14,383 nucleotides of DNA, taken from positions 1 to 14,383 of the forward strand of contig VAZL01000276.1 in the NCBI GenBank assembly GCA_005883445.1. Reading direction: 5' to 3'. The position numbers and the translations under genes were made by a program. Of the stretch, positions 7,681 through 14,383 are shown piece after piece (the stretch's first letter is position 1; every line of letters begins with the position of its first letter). The stretch is from Alphaproteobacteria bacterium (GTDB taxonomy: Bacteria > Pseudomonadota > Alphaproteobacteria > Rhizobiales > Xanthobacteraceae). The notes below the pieces were generated by a model. The model was not told the DNA's origin. It searched no databases and was given only the letters and a program-made list of their open reading frames with translations.

Positions 7681-8718
7681 TTACCGCCGCCCGATATAAC
7701 TCCCGAACCGCGCGCGCAATTGCGTCAGCCGCGCCTCGTCCGACACCAAGGCCCGATAGCCGCGGTCGATGTTGTAGGAGGACAGCGGCTCGAGGCCCGG
7801 GGGCGGCGCAACGTCGCTGCGCGCCGAGAACGTGCCGCTGCGGCTCTGCTGCTCCTTCGCCAGGTACCAGGTGAGATAGAGTTTGGCCGCGTCGGGGTGC
7901 GGCGCGTGCTTGAAGATCGCGGCGCCGACCAGGAACACCGGCGTGGGATCGGCGCGCGAGAACACCGGCTCGATCGGCTTGCCCGCCTGCTTGAGCCGCG
8001 GCGTGGTCGAGGTGGAATCGAAGGTCGCGAGCTTCTCGCCGGCGGCGATGGCGTTCGATACCGCGGCATGCCCGCTGGTGACGAAGACCGGCTTCTGCGC
8101 CATGTATTTGTCCATGTAGCCCCAGCCGTATTTCCCCACGACCATGGTGAAGACCGCGAGGCCGGCGTCGTCCTCGGTGGGATCGGTGGTGATGAGGCCG
8201 CCTTGAAATCGGCTTTTGAGGAAATCGAGCGCCGACGCCGGCACGTCGGCGGAAGGAACGAGATTGGTATTGTAGGCATACACGATGGTGTTGACGCTGA
8301 CCCCAGTGAAGGCGCCGTCCTCGTCCTTGTAGGCTGGGTCGATCGCGTCGGACCCCTCGGGCTTGAAGAGAAGCAGCGCGCCCGCCTTCTTCCACTTGCC
8401 GAAATCCTGGATGGTCTGGAGGATCGCGAGGTCGGTCTCCATCGTCCCGCTCGCGAGCTGCCGCTCGATCCGCTGATTGAGGTCGGTGCTCAAGCCCCCG
8501 GTGAAGGCGACCGTGACGCCGGGAAAGCGTTGCTCGAAATCCTTGATCCAGCGGTCATGGGAGCCGGTCGGCCCGGCGCCGTAGAGGACGACGGTCTTTT
8601 CCAGCTTCGCCTTCTCGTAAAGCGCGTCCATGCTCTCGGCGCGCGCCTGCAACGCGCAACACGCGAGCGACGCCGCGAGCAGGGCCGCGATGCGCGAGAG
8701 GTTCGAGCGGACGGTCAC
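7681..8718 (-). CDS. Orphan ABC transporter periplasmic substrate-binding protein (iron/organic-solute type)
   Basis: A 345-residue extracellular solute-binding protein from GTG 8718. The signal peptide is VTVRSNLSRIAALLAASLAC..., cleaved after ARA (27/28). The mature part begins ESMDALYEKAKLEKTVVLYG and contains WIKDFEQRFPGVTVAFTGG, VNTIVYAYNTNLVP, FQGGLITTDPTEDDAG and PVFLVGAAIFKHAPHPDAAK. This fits the FbpA/2-aminoethylphosphonate/thiamine-like binding proteins; the ligand is unknown. The frame extends to ATG 8832, but those extra 38 residues are encoded largely by a palindromic repeat, and the signal peptide would then be internal, so I chose the GTG. No permease or ATPase is adjacent. 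It faces the hydroxyisourate hydrolase gene with 39 bases between the stops and no clear terminator. Confidence 0.85.
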   Translation of the reverse strand: MTVRSNLSRIAALLAASLACCALQARAESMDALYEKAKLEKTVVLYGAGPTGSHDRWIKDFEQRFPGVTVAFTGGLSTDLNQRIERQLASGTMETDLAILQTIQDFGKWKKAGALLLFKPEGSDAIDPAYKDEDGAFTGVSVNTIVYAYNTNLVPSADVPASALDFLKSRFQGGLITTDPTEDDAGLAVFTMVVGKYGWGYMDKYMAQKPVFVTSGHAAVSNAIAAGEKLATFDSTSTTPRLKQAGKPIEPVFSRADPTPVFLVGAAIFKHAPHPDAAKLYLTWYLAKEQQSRSGTFSARSDVAPPPGLEPLSSYNIDRGYRALVSDEARLTQLRARFGSYIGRR

Positions 8719-8764
8719 GTTCTTTTTCCCGATCAGAGTTGCGTCTGCGCGCGTTGCAGACACT

Positions 8765-8869
8765 GTAGGGTGGGCAAAATCGCTGTCCGTGTCATCGCCG
8801 CGTGGGCAAACGCGCCACGCGATTTTGCCCACGCGTGACGATCGAATATCGCGCCTTTGCCCACCCTAC
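8765..8869. repeat. Dispersed palindromic element with nested inverted repeats (GTAGGGTGGGCAAA type)
   Basis: Perfect 14-base outer arms GTAGGGTGGGCAAA (8765-8778) and TTTGCCCACCCTAC (8856-8869) enclose perfect 12-base inner arms CGCGTGGGCAAA (8799-8810) and TTTGCCCACGCG (8824-8835). The inner arms share the GTGGGCAAA core with the outer ones, so the element looks like two copies nested head to head. It lies 46 bases upstream of the orphan binding-protein start. I recall it as a common intergenic repeat in this bacterial group. Confidence 0.78.
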
Positions 8870-8935
8870 GACTGCCGCGATGCGCCTCGGCATGAGGCCC
8901 ATTGTCGCCGCTGCGGGCGAAGACGGATAGACGCC

Positions 8936-8970
8936 AAAAGCAAACCGGCCCCGCGATGTCACGGGGCCGG
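8936..8970 (-). terminator. Intrinsic terminator of the L,D-transpeptidase gene
   Basis: Arms CCGGCCCCG (8945-8953) and CGGGGCCGG (8962-8970) form a 9-bp stem with an 8-base loop. Read on the minus strand it is followed by TTTGCTTTT. It begins about 40 bases after the L,D-transpeptidase stop. Confidence 0.8.
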
Positions 8971-9009
8971 CGCAGATTTCAAGCACGCGATACGCGAAGG
9001 TGCGGATGC

Positions 9010-9681
9010 TCAGTTGATGCTGTCCGTTGCGGTCGCGGCGCGGCGCTCGGTCATCGGCCGGACCACCACCTTGGCGCCGATGTGGACGCGGTTATAGAGG
9101 TCGATCACGTCCTCGTTGACCATGCGGATGCATCCCGACGACACGTGGCCGCCGATGGTGGACGGATCGTTGGTGCCGTGGATGCGGTAGACCGAGCCGC
9201 TGAGATACATGGCGCGGGCGCCGAGCGGGTTGCTGGGACCGCCGGCCACGAAACGCGGCAGGTAGGGCTGGCGGTGGATCATCTCCGGCGGCGGCGTCCA
9301 ATCCGGCCACTCGGCCTTGCGCTCGATCGTCTTCACGCCGGACCAGGTGAAGCCCTCGCGGCCGACGCCGATGCCGTAGCGCATCGCCTTGCCGCCGCCC
9401 AGCACCAGGTAGAGGTAGGTGTTCGGCGTGTCGATGATGATCGTGCCGGGCGCCTCGCTGGTGCGGTAGCTGACGATCTGGCGGCGCAGCTCGTCGCGCG
9501 GGTCGCTCGCATCCTCCTGCGGATTGGCATAGGCCGGCGCCGTCACCGGCTCGCGCTGCGGGCCGAAGAGCGCCTCGAACGGATTGAACGGGTTGGCGGA
9601 AGCCGCACTCGTGAAGATGGCGGTCGCGGCAACGAGGGTTGCGACCGCGGTGACGGTCTTCAAGCGGGTCATATTGTACAT
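9010..9681 (-). CDS. L,D-transpeptidase (YkuD/ErfK-YbiS family), exported
   Basis: A 223-residue periplasmic enzyme that makes 3-3 peptidoglycan cross-links or attaches proteins to peptidoglycan through its active-site cysteine. A signal peptide at 1-29 ends SAASA-N. A short low-complexity linker follows, then the YkuD domain from about 79 (GTIIIDTPNTYLYLVLGGGKAMRY). The active site is intact: His168 in RIHGTND, His179, and Cys184 in SSGCIRM, matching the family pattern with Ser in place of the His before Gly-Cys, which is common in alphaproteobacteria. The chosen ATG has GGGGG 7 bases upstream; in-frame ATGs at 9753, 9705 and 9672 are less well placed. It has its own terminator, and no promoter could be assigned with confidence in the 229 bases before it. 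Confidence 0.92.
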   Translation of the reverse strand: MYNMTRLKTVTAVATLVAATAIFTSAASANPFNPFEALFGPQREPVTAPAYANPQEDASDPRDELRRQIVSYRTSEAPGTIIIDTPNTYLYLVLGGGKAMRYGIGVGREGFTWSGVKTIERKAEWPDWTPPPEMIHRQPYLPRFVAGGPSNPLGARAMYLSGSVYRIHGTNDPSTIGGHVSSGCIRMVNEDVIDLYNRVHIGAKVVVRPMTERRAATATDSIN

Positions 9682-9869
9682 GGCACGTCCCCCTTCGATG
9701 ACCATTGGTCGAGTGGGGGGCTGCCGGGGTTCAAAATGCCGGCCGAAAATCAATCACACCTTGGTTACCGGCCCAGGCCGGAATGAATTACGTAACTGAT
9801 ATTGCTTGATTTTCTTGATTTCCGCAGTGCAGCGAGCGTGGCAGTCCGGCCACACCTCATAGGGAGGCG

Positions 9870-9888
9870 AAAAAGGCCGCAAAGGCCT
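9870..9888 (-). terminator. Probable intrinsic terminator of trmO
   Basis: A 5-bp stem, AGGCC (9874-9878) with GGCCT (9884-9888), has a 5-base loop. On the minus strand it runs directly into five T residues. It begins 22 bases after the trmO stop. The stem is short, so confidence is moderate. Confidence 0.55.
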
Positions 9889-9910
9889 CATGATACCGCT
9901 GCTGCCCCGC

Positions 9911-10408
9911 TTATTCCCGGGCGGCGTGCCAGCCGACCACGGCGTCGGCAACCGCGTCGGTCGAGGCAAAATAGGGCTTGATGTCGAGAAGGGGGGTCTC
10001 GTCGAGGCAGTCGAGGCCCACGACCGAGAGCCTCGTGCCCTCGACGCGCAGGAGACGCGCCACGCTCATCGCGATCGGGTTGGGCCGGGCCGGCGAGCGC
10101 AGCGCAAACGTGCCTCGCCCCACGCCGTAGTGCCGCGGCACTTGCAGCACGAGATCGCGCCGCGAGCGGCCCATCCAATAAAGCACGACGAGGTGGCTGC
10201 AGGTTTCCACCCCCGTGAGCGCCTGCGCCCAGCGCTCATCGACGACAAGGGTGCAAACGGCGTCGGATTCGCGCGCATTTTTCGGGCATTCCTCGCGCCG
10301 GGTCCAAGGCGTGCGGATGCGGCCGATGAAATAGAGCGAGGCATCGAACTTTGCCGGCAGTTCGATCGCGATTTCGCCATCGCGGATGCCGAAGGCGTTG
10401 TCGTTCAT
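9911..10408 (-). CDS. trmO: tRNA (N6-threonylcarbamoyladenosine-37-N6)-methyltransferase TrmO
   Basis: A 165-residue protein of the TsaA/YaeB (UPF0066) family, which uses SAM to N6-methylate t6A37 in threonine tRNAs. Visible family signatures are FIGRIRTPW (27-35), VLYWMGRSRRD, the SAM-binding stretch FALRSPARPNPIAMSV (101-116), GLDCLDETPLLDIKPY (131-146) and the end VVGWHAARE. It lacks the extra C-terminal domain of the E. coli enzyme (235 residues), as in many short bacterial and archaeal forms. The ATG at 10408 has AGGA 7 bases upstream; a long in-frame extension to 10750 runs back over the opposing regulator gene and is rejected. It is divergent from the SahR-like regulator gene; both concern SAM-dependent chemistry, but co-regulation is not shown. 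Confidence 0.92.
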   Translation of the reverse strand: MNDNAFGIRDGEIAIELPAKFDASLYFIGRIRTPWTRREECPKNARESDAVCTLVVDERWAQALTGVETCSHLVVLYWMGRSRRDLVLQVPRHYGVGRGTFALRSPARPNPIAMSVARLLRVEGTRLSVVGLDCLDETPLLDIKPYFASTDAVADAVVGWHAARE

Positions 10409-10515
10409 GGGGTGGTCCTCGCGGTCGATCCCAGGGGTGGCCATAAAGATGGCCGGCCGCCTCAATTCCGGCAATGAGGGCGGATGGCTGGCTGCCCACT
10501 CGGTCTTGCAATTGC

Positions 10516-10543
10516 CGCTTAAGCGTATAAAGATATCTTTATA
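10516..10543. promoter_or_regulatory. Operator for the SahR-like regulator: two abutting perfect palindromes over the promoter
   Basis: TATAAAGATATCTTTATA (10526-10543) is a perfect 18-bp palindrome that stands out as AT-rich in GC-rich DNA. A second perfect palindrome, CGCTTAAGCG (10516-10525), abuts it. A possible -35 TTGCCG (10512-10517) and -10 TATCTT (10534-10539) would overlap both, which fits repression. The position, 31 bases before the ArsR-type gene, and the downstream metF-metH match an autoregulated SahR site; as I recall, the alphaproteobacterial SahR motif is of this ATAAAG-ATCTTTAT form. Confidence 0.75.
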
Positions 10544-10574
10544 TACCAGCCCGACATCGTCGCCAGCGAGCGAA

Positions 10575-11597
10575 ATGGGACCACGGCCCACACCGATGCT
10601 CACGCCTGCCCACCTGCCGTTCGAGGCGCTCCACGGCGCGCTCAAGGCCGCGGCCGAGGCTACCCGGCTGCGCATCCTGGCGCTGCTCGGGGAGGCGGAA
10701 CTGACCGTCTCGGACCTCACCGCCATCCTGCGCCAATCGCAGCCGCGCATTTCGCGTCATCTGCGGCTCCTCGTCGAGGCCGGGCTGGTCCAGCGTTTCC
10801 GCGAAGGGTCGTGGGCGTTCTTCCGCCTGGGCGAGCGGGAGGATGCCGCCAAGCTTGCCCGCGAGCTCGTTGCCCGCCTTGACCCCGACGACGCGACGCT
10901 CGCGCGCGATCGCGAGCGGCTGACCGCGGTGCGGGCGCAACGCGCCAGCGCCGCCCAAACCTATTTCCGCCGGCACGCCGCCCAGTGGGATCGCATTCGC
11001 AAGCTCCACGTCGCCGACGAGGCGGTCGAGGAGGCAATCGTCGGCGCCCTGGCGGAGCCCCCGATACGCGCGCTGCTCGATCTCGGCACCGGCACCGGGC
11101 GCATGCTCGAATTGTTCGGGCCGCAGATCGAGCGCGGCCTCGGCCTCGATCTCTCGCTCGACATGCTGGCGCTCGCGCGCGCGCGGCTCGACCGCGCTGC
11201 GCTGCGCCACTGCAGCGTGCGCCAAGGCGACATCTACGACCTCGCGCTGCCCAAGGACAGCTTCGATGCCGTCGTCATCCACCAGGTGCTGCACTTCCTC
11301 GACGACGGGGCGCGCGCGATCCACGAGGCGGCGCGCGTGCTGCGGCCCGCCGGCCGCCTGCTGGTCGTCGATTTCGCCCCGCACGACCTCGAATTTCTGC
11401 GCGACGAGCACGCCCACCGCCGCCTCGGCTTTGCGGCCGAAACGGTGACGCAATGGATGAAAGCCGCCGGGCTCGACGTCGTGCTGCAGCAAAGCCTCGC
11501 GCCCGAGCCCGCCTCCGAAGGCAAGATCGCCGTCTCGCTCTGGCTGGGGCGCGATCCGCGCATCACGCTGGCCGCGCCCGCGCGGGAGGTGGCCTGA
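10575..11597 (+). CDS. ArsR-family regulator fused to SAM-dependent methyltransferase domain (SahR-like)
   Basis: A 340-residue two-domain protein. Residues 15-90 form an ArsR winged helix: LHGALKAAAEATRLRILALL, recognition helix SQPRISRHLRLLVEAG, and a wing around REGSWAFFRL. The metal-binding Cys-x-Cys of metal-sensing ArsR proteins is absent. From about 125 a class I methyltransferase domain follows, with motif I LLDLGTGTGRM (167-177), GLDLSLDML, DIYDLALPKDSFDAVV and VLRPAGRLLVVDF. Fusions of this type before metF/metH are known in alphaproteobacteria, and SahR proteins sense S-adenosylhomocysteine to control SAM-cycle genes. The fused domain probably binds SAM or SAH, but catalysis is unproven. 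ATG 10575 is preferred over ATG 10596. Its stop overlaps the metF start (TGATG). Confidence 0.88.
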   Translation: MGPRPTPMLTPAHLPFEALHGALKAAAEATRLRILALLGEAELTVSDLTAILRQSQPRISRHLRLLVEAGLVQRFREGSWAFFRLGEREDAAKLARELVARLDPDDATLARDRERLTAVRAQRASAAQTYFRRHAAQWDRIRKLHVADEAVEEAIVGALAEPPIRALLDLGTGTGRMLELFGPQIERGLGLDLSLDMLALARARLDRAALRHCSVRQGDIYDLALPKDSFDAVVIHQVLHFLDDGARAIHEAARVLRPAGRLLVVDFAPHDLEFLRDEHAHRRLGFAAETVTQWMKAAGLDVVLQQSLAPEPASEGKIAVSLWLGRDPRITLAAPAREVA

Positions 11598-12574
11598 TGC
11601 ACGCCGAGCCGCGCGCCAGCCGCTTCGTCCAACGCCTCGGTGAAGGCGAGCCGCGCCGCATCCGCGTCTCCTTCGAGTTCTTCCCGCCGAAGACCGAGGA
11701 GATGGAAAAGACGCTGTGGGAGTCGATCACCCGCCTGGCGCCGCTCAAGCCGAATTTCGTCTCGGTCACCTACGGCGCAGGCGGCTCCACGCGCGAACGC
11801 ACCCATTCGACCGTCAAGCGCATCCTGGGGGAGACCGCGCTCACACCGGCGGCGCATCTCACCTGCGTCGCCGCGACCTGCGAGGAGATCGACGCGGTGA
11901 TCCGCAGCTACTGCACCGCCGGCGTCCGCCACATCGTGGCGCTGCGCGGGGATCCCGTCGGCGGCGTCGGCGAGCGCTACGCGCCCCATCCCGCCGGCTA
12001 TCGCAACGCCGCCGATCTGGTCGCCGGCATCAAGCGCCTCTCCGACGTCGAGGTCTCGGTCTCCGCCTACCCGGAAAAGCATCCGGACAGCCCCACGGTC
12101 GAAGCCGATCTCGACATGCTCGCGGCCAAGGTCGATGCCGGCGCCGCGCGCGCGATCACCCAATTCTTCTTCGAGAACGACCTCTACTTCCGCTACCTCG
12201 ATCGCGTACGCGCGCGCGGCATCGACGTGCCGGTCGTGCCCGGCATCCTGCCGGTGCAAAATTTCAAGCAGACCAAGGCGTTCGCCGCGCGCTGCGGGGC
12301 CTCGGTGCCGGATTGGCTGGCGGAGCGGTTCGAGGGCCTCGAGGAGGACGCCGCTACCCGCAAGCTCATCGCCGCCGCGGTCGCCGCCGAGCAAGTGCTC
12401 GATCTCGTCGATCGCGGCGTCACCGATTTTCACTTCTACACCATGAACCGCGCCGACCTGGTCTACGCGGTGTGTCATCTGCTTGGTTTGCGGCCAAGCC
12501 ACGAAGCGAGCGGTGGGCACGGTGCGCTCCCTCTCCCCGCAGGAGAGAGGGCTGGGGTGAGGGGGGTCGGATGA
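11597..12574 (+). CDS. metF: 5,10-methylenetetrahydrofolate reductase MetF with repeat-encoded C-terminal tail
   Basis: A 325-residue FAD enzyme that reduces methylene-THF to 5-methyl-THF, the methyl donor for MetH. Family marks: VSFEFFPPKT with the catalytic-type Glu27, VSVTYGAGGSTRERT (56-70), AALRGDP-like ALRGDP with Asp119, YPEKHPDSP (158-166), ITQFFFEND (187-195), VPGILPVQNFKQ and FHFYTMNRADLVYAVCHLLGLRP ending at 300. GGGAGGT sits 7 bases before the ATG, which overlaps the upstream stop. Normal family members end soon after the last motif. Here codons 309-325 (GALPLPAGERAGVRGVG) are the left inverted repeat of an inserted cassette, so the native stop has been lost. The TGA overlaps the ATG of the next gene. 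The fold should be complete without the tail. Confidence 0.95.
   Translation: MHAEPRASRFVQRLGEGEPRRIRVSFEFFPPKTEEMEKTLWESITRLAPLKPNFVSVTYGAGGSTRERTHSTVKRILGETALTPAAHLTCVAATCEEIDAVIRSYCTAGVRHIVALRGDPVGGVGERYAPHPAGYRNAADLVAGIKRLSDVEVSVSAYPEKHPDSPTVEADLDMLAAKVDAGAARAITQFFFENDLYFRYLDRVRARGIDVPVVPGILPVQNFKQTKAFAARCGASVPDWLAERFEGLEEDAATRKLIAAAVAAEQVLDLVDRGVTDFHFYTMNRADLVYAVCHLLGLRPSHEASGGHGALPLPAGERAGVRGVG
12521..12572 (+). repeat. Left inverted repeat of the DUF559 cassette
   Basis: It begins GGTGCGCTCCCTCTCCCCGC and pairs with 12912-12963. It contains an imperfect internal hairpin (CTCTCC 12531-12536 with GGAGAG 12542-12547). It encodes metF residues 309-325, and its GAGGGGGG (12559-12566) serves as a ribosome-binding site for the DUF559 gene. 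The A and T of that gene's ATG are its last two bases. Confidence 0.9.
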
Positions 12575-12966
12575 AGAGAGCGAACACCGACCCCGCCCGA
12601 CGACTGCGCCGCAATCAAACGAATGCGGAGCGTCTGCTGTGGTTTCGACTACGTGATCGCCGCTTGGCCGGATGGAAGTTCAAGCGGCAGGCGCCGATCC
12701 ATCGCTTTGTCGTCGATTTCTTCTGCGCGGACGCCAAACTGATCGTGGAGCTTGACGGGGGTCAACACGATCACAACACAGAACGTGATGCGGATAGAAC
12801 CAGAATCTTGGAGACGATGGGTTACCTCGTGCTTCGATTCTGGAATCACGACGTGATGCGGAATATGGATGGTGTGCTCGAAGAGATTTTGAGCACTGCT
12901 AATCCGCATAGATCGGAACCCCCTCACCCCACCCCTCTCCCCTGCGGGGAGAGGGAGCGCACCTGA
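12571..12966 (+). CDS. DUF559 (Vsr-like endonuclease fold) protein
   Basis: A 131-residue protein with all DUF559 landmarks: ARRLRRNQTNAERLLWFRLR (9-28), GWKFKRQAPIHRFVVDFFC (34-52), IVELDGGQH (58-66), RTRILETMGYLVLRFWNHDV (77-96) and NMDGVLEEI. Asp49, Glu60, Asp62 and His66 fit the putative active site of this PD-(D/E)XK/Vsr-related family. The true DNA target of the family is not established. Its ATGA overlap with the metF stop and the strong purine tract upstream imply coupled translation. Residues 115-131 (PPHPTPLPCGERERT region) come from the right inverted repeat, and the TGA is the first triplet beyond it. The gene is clearly lower in GC than its neighbours and is not part of methionine synthesis, so it is most likely an acquired passenger or the mobilising gene of the cassette. 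Confidence 0.9.
   Translation: MKRANTDPARRLRRNQTNAERLLWFRLRDRRLAGWKFKRQAPIHRFVVDFFCADAKLIVELDGGQHDHNTERDADRTRILETMGYLVLRFWNHDVMRNMDGVLEEILSTANPHRSEPPHPTPLPCGERERT
12912..12963 (-). repeat. Right inverted repeat of the DUF559 cassette
   Basis: Reverse complement of the left repeat with 4 mismatches in 52. It contains a perfect 10-bp hairpin, CCCTCTCCCC (12933-12942) with GGGGAGAGGG (12946-12955), loop TGC. It encodes the DUF559 C-terminus and ends 13 bases before the metH start. As RNA it could attenuate read-through into metH or pair with the left repeat. Confidence 0.9.
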
Positions 12967-12976
12967 GCCTGTTGCG

Positions 12977-14383
<1,407 letters not shown>

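Larger units (their letters stand above)
12521..12963 (+). mobile_element. DUF559 cassette: inverted-repeat-flanked nuclease-like gene inserted between metF and metH
   Basis: The 443-bp unit is bounded by inverted repeats of about 52 bp (48 of 52 bases match). Pairing stops sharply at 12520 and 12964. Inside is a single DUF559 gene with about 50% GC in 12781-12900, against about 68% in metF at 12001-12060. No target-site duplication is evident. The unit sits so that metF, the internal gene and metH remain one closely spaced operon. Its mobility is inferred from the structure; no transposase is present. Confidence 0.65.

Noticed and set aside
8719..8832. ATG at 8832 as start of the orphan binding protein
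   Set aside because: The extension is encoded mostly by a dispersed repeat and would bury the signal peptide; GTG at 8718 is better.
7651..8838. Plus-strand frame of 395 codons opposite the orphan binding protein
   Set aside because: The minus strand gives a signal peptide and a recognisable solute-binding protein, so this is a shadow.
10409..10574. SAM or cobalamin riboswitch upstream of the methionine operon
   Set aside because: No recognisable aptamer core is seen; the palindromic operator explains regulation better.
11234..12520. Long minus-strand frame opposite metF
   Set aside because: It has no motifs and lies antisense to a clearly conserved MetF.
12505..12975. Target-site duplication flanking the DUF559 cassette
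   Set aside because: The bases outside the repeats (GGTGGGCAC on the left, TGAGCCTGTT on the right) share no direct repeat.

Overview
The window is GC-rich chromosomal DNA with gene content, dispersed palindromic repeats and codon use typical of an alphaproteobacterium of the Hyphomicrobiales (Bradyrhizobium/Xanthobacter-like). This placement rests on family resemblance, not on a search.

Left part (1-7641). A minus-strand gene running off the left edge encodes an acyl-CoA-synthetase-like/ATP-grasp/GNAT fusion of the Pat protein-acetyltransferase type. Divergent from it is a plus-strand ABC importer locus: ATPase (2861-3946), Tat-exported binding protein (4150-5199), two permeases (5631-6467, 6454-7272), and 12 bases further on a 5-hydroxyisourate hydrolase (7285-7641). 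That last gene hints that the importer may carry a purine-degradation product. Two dispersed palindromic elements sit between the ATPase and binding-protein genes and directly after the binding-protein gene. The 340 bases before the first permease hold no convincing gene.

Middle part (7681-10408, all minus strand). It holds an orphan periplasmic binding protein with a palindromic repeat just upstream, an L,D-transpeptidase with a good intrinsic terminator, and the tRNA methyltransferase TrmO.

Right part (10516-14383, plus strand). This is a methionine/SAM-cycle operon. A perfect 18-bp palindrome precedes an ArsR-type regulator fused to a SAM-methyltransferase domain (SahR-like), followed by metF and metH, which runs off the right edge. 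The ArsR fusion overlaps metF by one base (TGATG).

The most striking object is a 443-bp cassette (12521-12963) inserted between metF and metH. Near-perfect inverted repeats of about 52 bp flank a low-GC DUF559 (Vsr-like nuclease fold) gene. The left repeat supplies the last 17 codons of metF, and also a ribosome-binding site and the A-T of the ATG for the DUF559 gene. The right repeat encodes the DUF559 C-terminus. The cassette thus keeps the operon translationally continuous and looks like a small nuclease-bearing mobile element.
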